From the NCBI GenBank assembly GCA_025403435.1, contig CM046345.1, positions 1,736,001 to 1,800,000 of the forward strand: DNA of 64,000 nt. Direction: 5' to 3'. Source of the stretch: Artocarpus heterophyllus (Eukaryota > Streptophyta > Magnoliopsida > Rosales > Moraceae). Of this stretch, positions 62,679 through 64,000 are shown piece by piece. A program made the position numbers and the translations under genes. Position 1 is the stretch's first letter. Each line of letters starts with the position of its first letter. Below the pieces are notes generated by a model, which saw only the letters and a list, made by a program, of their open reading frames with translations, ran no database searches and was not told the DNA's origin.

Positions 62679-63335
62679 AGTATGATATGCCTCTAAGCTG
62701 GTAGCTAACACCAGCGGCATTAACATAAAGCATTGCGTCGTTGATTGAAACTATTTGACACAATTGATGGCAATTCTATTTAATGATAACGAAAAGCAAC
62801 GACATCAATTGATGATAAAAAAGACAGTAAAAAAGTCACGTGACAGAAAACGACAATAAAAGAATGGCATGAAAAACGACACCCAAAACCAAAACTGTGT
62901 GGTCAATGAATATCGAATTTTCAAAACTAGCAACATTAACGGGTTTCAAACAAAGGTGGCTCAAACCGGGAGCCTATCTTCTATGAAAACGACAATAAAA
63001 GTTGTATTCTTCAAACACCAACAGCACATCTTTCATTAAACGACACGAGGTGACGACAACATGGAAAGAAAATAACAATAAAAGTTGCTGCTTTGCACCA
63101 CACCAAAGCCACCTCAAACATATGAGATACTAATCCAAGAGCGTTGTCAATAAGGGAAAACGACGGCAAACTCCCGCCGTTCACTTAGACACCAGGGACG
63201 TCCATGGGATGAAAACGACGATAATATGTCGTATTTCCATAACGACACAATATATTGTGTCGCTGATTTAAGAACGACACTACGAGAAGAAACGACAATT
63301 AAAGTTTGCCCACATACAACTGACAGACAAACAGA
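62679..63335 (+). repeat. ACGACAATAAAAG-rich repeat, copy 2, next to the F-box gene
   Basis: Direct copy of 53680-54270 with about 75-85 percent similarity by eye. It includes AACGACACAATATATTGTGTCG, a partly self-complementary step, and CACTACGAGAAGAAACGACA at 63278, which looks like a CACTA-type transposon end. It ends about 170 bp before the F-box start codon and so probably makes up part of that gene's promoter. Confidence 0.7.
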
Positions 63336-63502
63336 CATATATCCCAAAGCCAAGTGCATTGTCAGTGTCATTCCCAAACGTCAATAACCGAACAAACGAC
63401 ATCAGAACTTGCGCCGTTTAGAGTCAATTAAAAACTTCCATCCCTGAAAGCTAATCTCTCACCCGAATTTTCTTCGCCACCCCGAGAGCTCGCTGGCGGC
63501 GA

Positions 63503-63927
63503 ATGGGCCCCACTCCGGCCGGAGGAAAGAAGAGGCATGGAGGTCCGACCGCAGTCCACTCTCTCGACCACGACATCCTCTGCATCGTCTTCTCCTTCCT
63601 CGACCTCTTCGACCTCGTCCGCTCCTCCGTTGTCTGCAAATCCTGGTACCTCCTCTCTCTCTCCTAATTTTCTCTCTCTATCTGGAATTGGAAGTTCAAA
63701 ATCGAAAATTTGGGTCGTTGTTGTTGAAGGAATGCGATTATCAGCAAGTCTAAGCTGCTCCAAGTCTTATACTTGAAGCAGAGGAAGAAGATGGGTCTCG
63801 TGGGTTTCTCCGAGAGTTCGGAGAAGTCGTTGAATGTTTGTTTGGAGGAAATAGCTATGCAACGTCACCGGTTAGCCTTGCATGAAGGAGAGATTGGTGT
63901 TCATCAATGGAAAGGCCATTCTCTGGG
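63503..63927 (+). CDS. F-box protein with expected WD40 repeats, partial (first two exons)
   Basis: Exon 1 is 63503-63645 and exon 2 is 63730-63927, with in-frame GT-AG junctions; a GTAAAT donor follows and the gene continues past the window. The start MGPTPAGGKKRHGG is the first ATG after a short leader. Residues 17-50 (HSLDHDILCIVFSFLDL then VRSSVVCKSWNAII) are an F-box, which binds SKP1 in SCF ubiquitin ligases. Exon 2 gives KSKLLQVLYLKQRKKMGLVG and RLALHEGEIGVHQWKGHSLG, which resembles the region before the beta-propeller in the plant F-box/WD40 protein related to Arabidopsis At3g52030. The WD40 part itself is outside the window, so that half is inferred. The upstream flank is a transposon-like repeat. 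Confidence 0.85.
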
Positions 63928-64000
63928 GTAAATTTCATTGATTTTTCTCCAATATTTTCAATCTATATTGTCAAAAGTTAGAGATTTGTCTTCCTTTTCT

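Noticed and set aside
63451..63763. Minus-strand and alternative-frame open frames over the F-box exon
   Set aside because: The plus-strand frame from 63503 encodes a clear F-box and splices in frame to the next exon; the others are shadows.

Overview
This window is nuclear DNA from a flowering plant, most probably a eudicot. The evidence is spliced genes with GT-AG introns, plant-type MADS-box, BYPASS1-like, serine carboxypeptidase-like and F-box/WD40 genes, an AT-rich background with long A/T tracts, and a heavy load of LTR retrotransposons. I cannot name the species from sequence alone. Exon borders below were set by eye from splice sites, reading frame and family knowledge, not from transcripts.

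Layout. 1-2.7 kb: a minus-strand glyoxalase I-like gene (771-2113) with an apparent 1-base frameshift in exon 2 and a duplicated splice donor. 3.4-6.4 kb: a retroposon-like insert with a 17-bp target-site duplication, itself invaded by a 1.9-kb LTR-like element. 7.2-10.2 kb: a complete eight-exon SAM-dependent methyltransferase gene (+). 14.2-17.3 kb: a complete eight-exon AGL15-like MADS-box gene (+), convergent with an intronless BYPASS1-like gene (18.0-19.0 kb, -). 22.4-30.4 kb: a complete but non-autonomous Athila/Tat-type LTR element (TSD caaga) with a second 1.9-2.0-kb LTR nested inside. 34.3-44.9 kb: a young, apparently intact Tekay/Del-type chromovirus element (TSD gggtt) with one gag-pol open frame. 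48.2-53.4 kb: a complete seven-exon serine carboxypeptidase-like gene (+). 54.9-55.5 kb: remains of a von Willebrand factor A/RING-type gene (-). 55.6-57.7 kb: a solo LTR (TSD atatg). 58.8-60.7 kb: a third 1.9-kb LTR-like copy, inverted. 53.7-54.3 and 62.7-63.3 kb: two copies of a repeat packed with an ACGACAATAAAAG motif. 63.5 kb to the end: the first two exons of an F-box/WD40 gene (+).

The host genes look unrelated to one another (detoxification, protein methylation, flowering/embryo transcription control, root-to-shoot signalling, secreted hydrolase, ubiquitin ligase adaptor), as is usual for plant chromosomes. The most unusual signal lies in the LTRs. Three unrelated LTR families carry clusters of short GC-rich palindromes at a repeated 21-22-bp spacing. 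Two of these families share the same core, GGCAGGCCGAA; the third uses GGCGCCTAGGCGCC. In two families the cluster lies just upstream of the TATA box. I see no CRISPR array, rRNA or tRNA gene.
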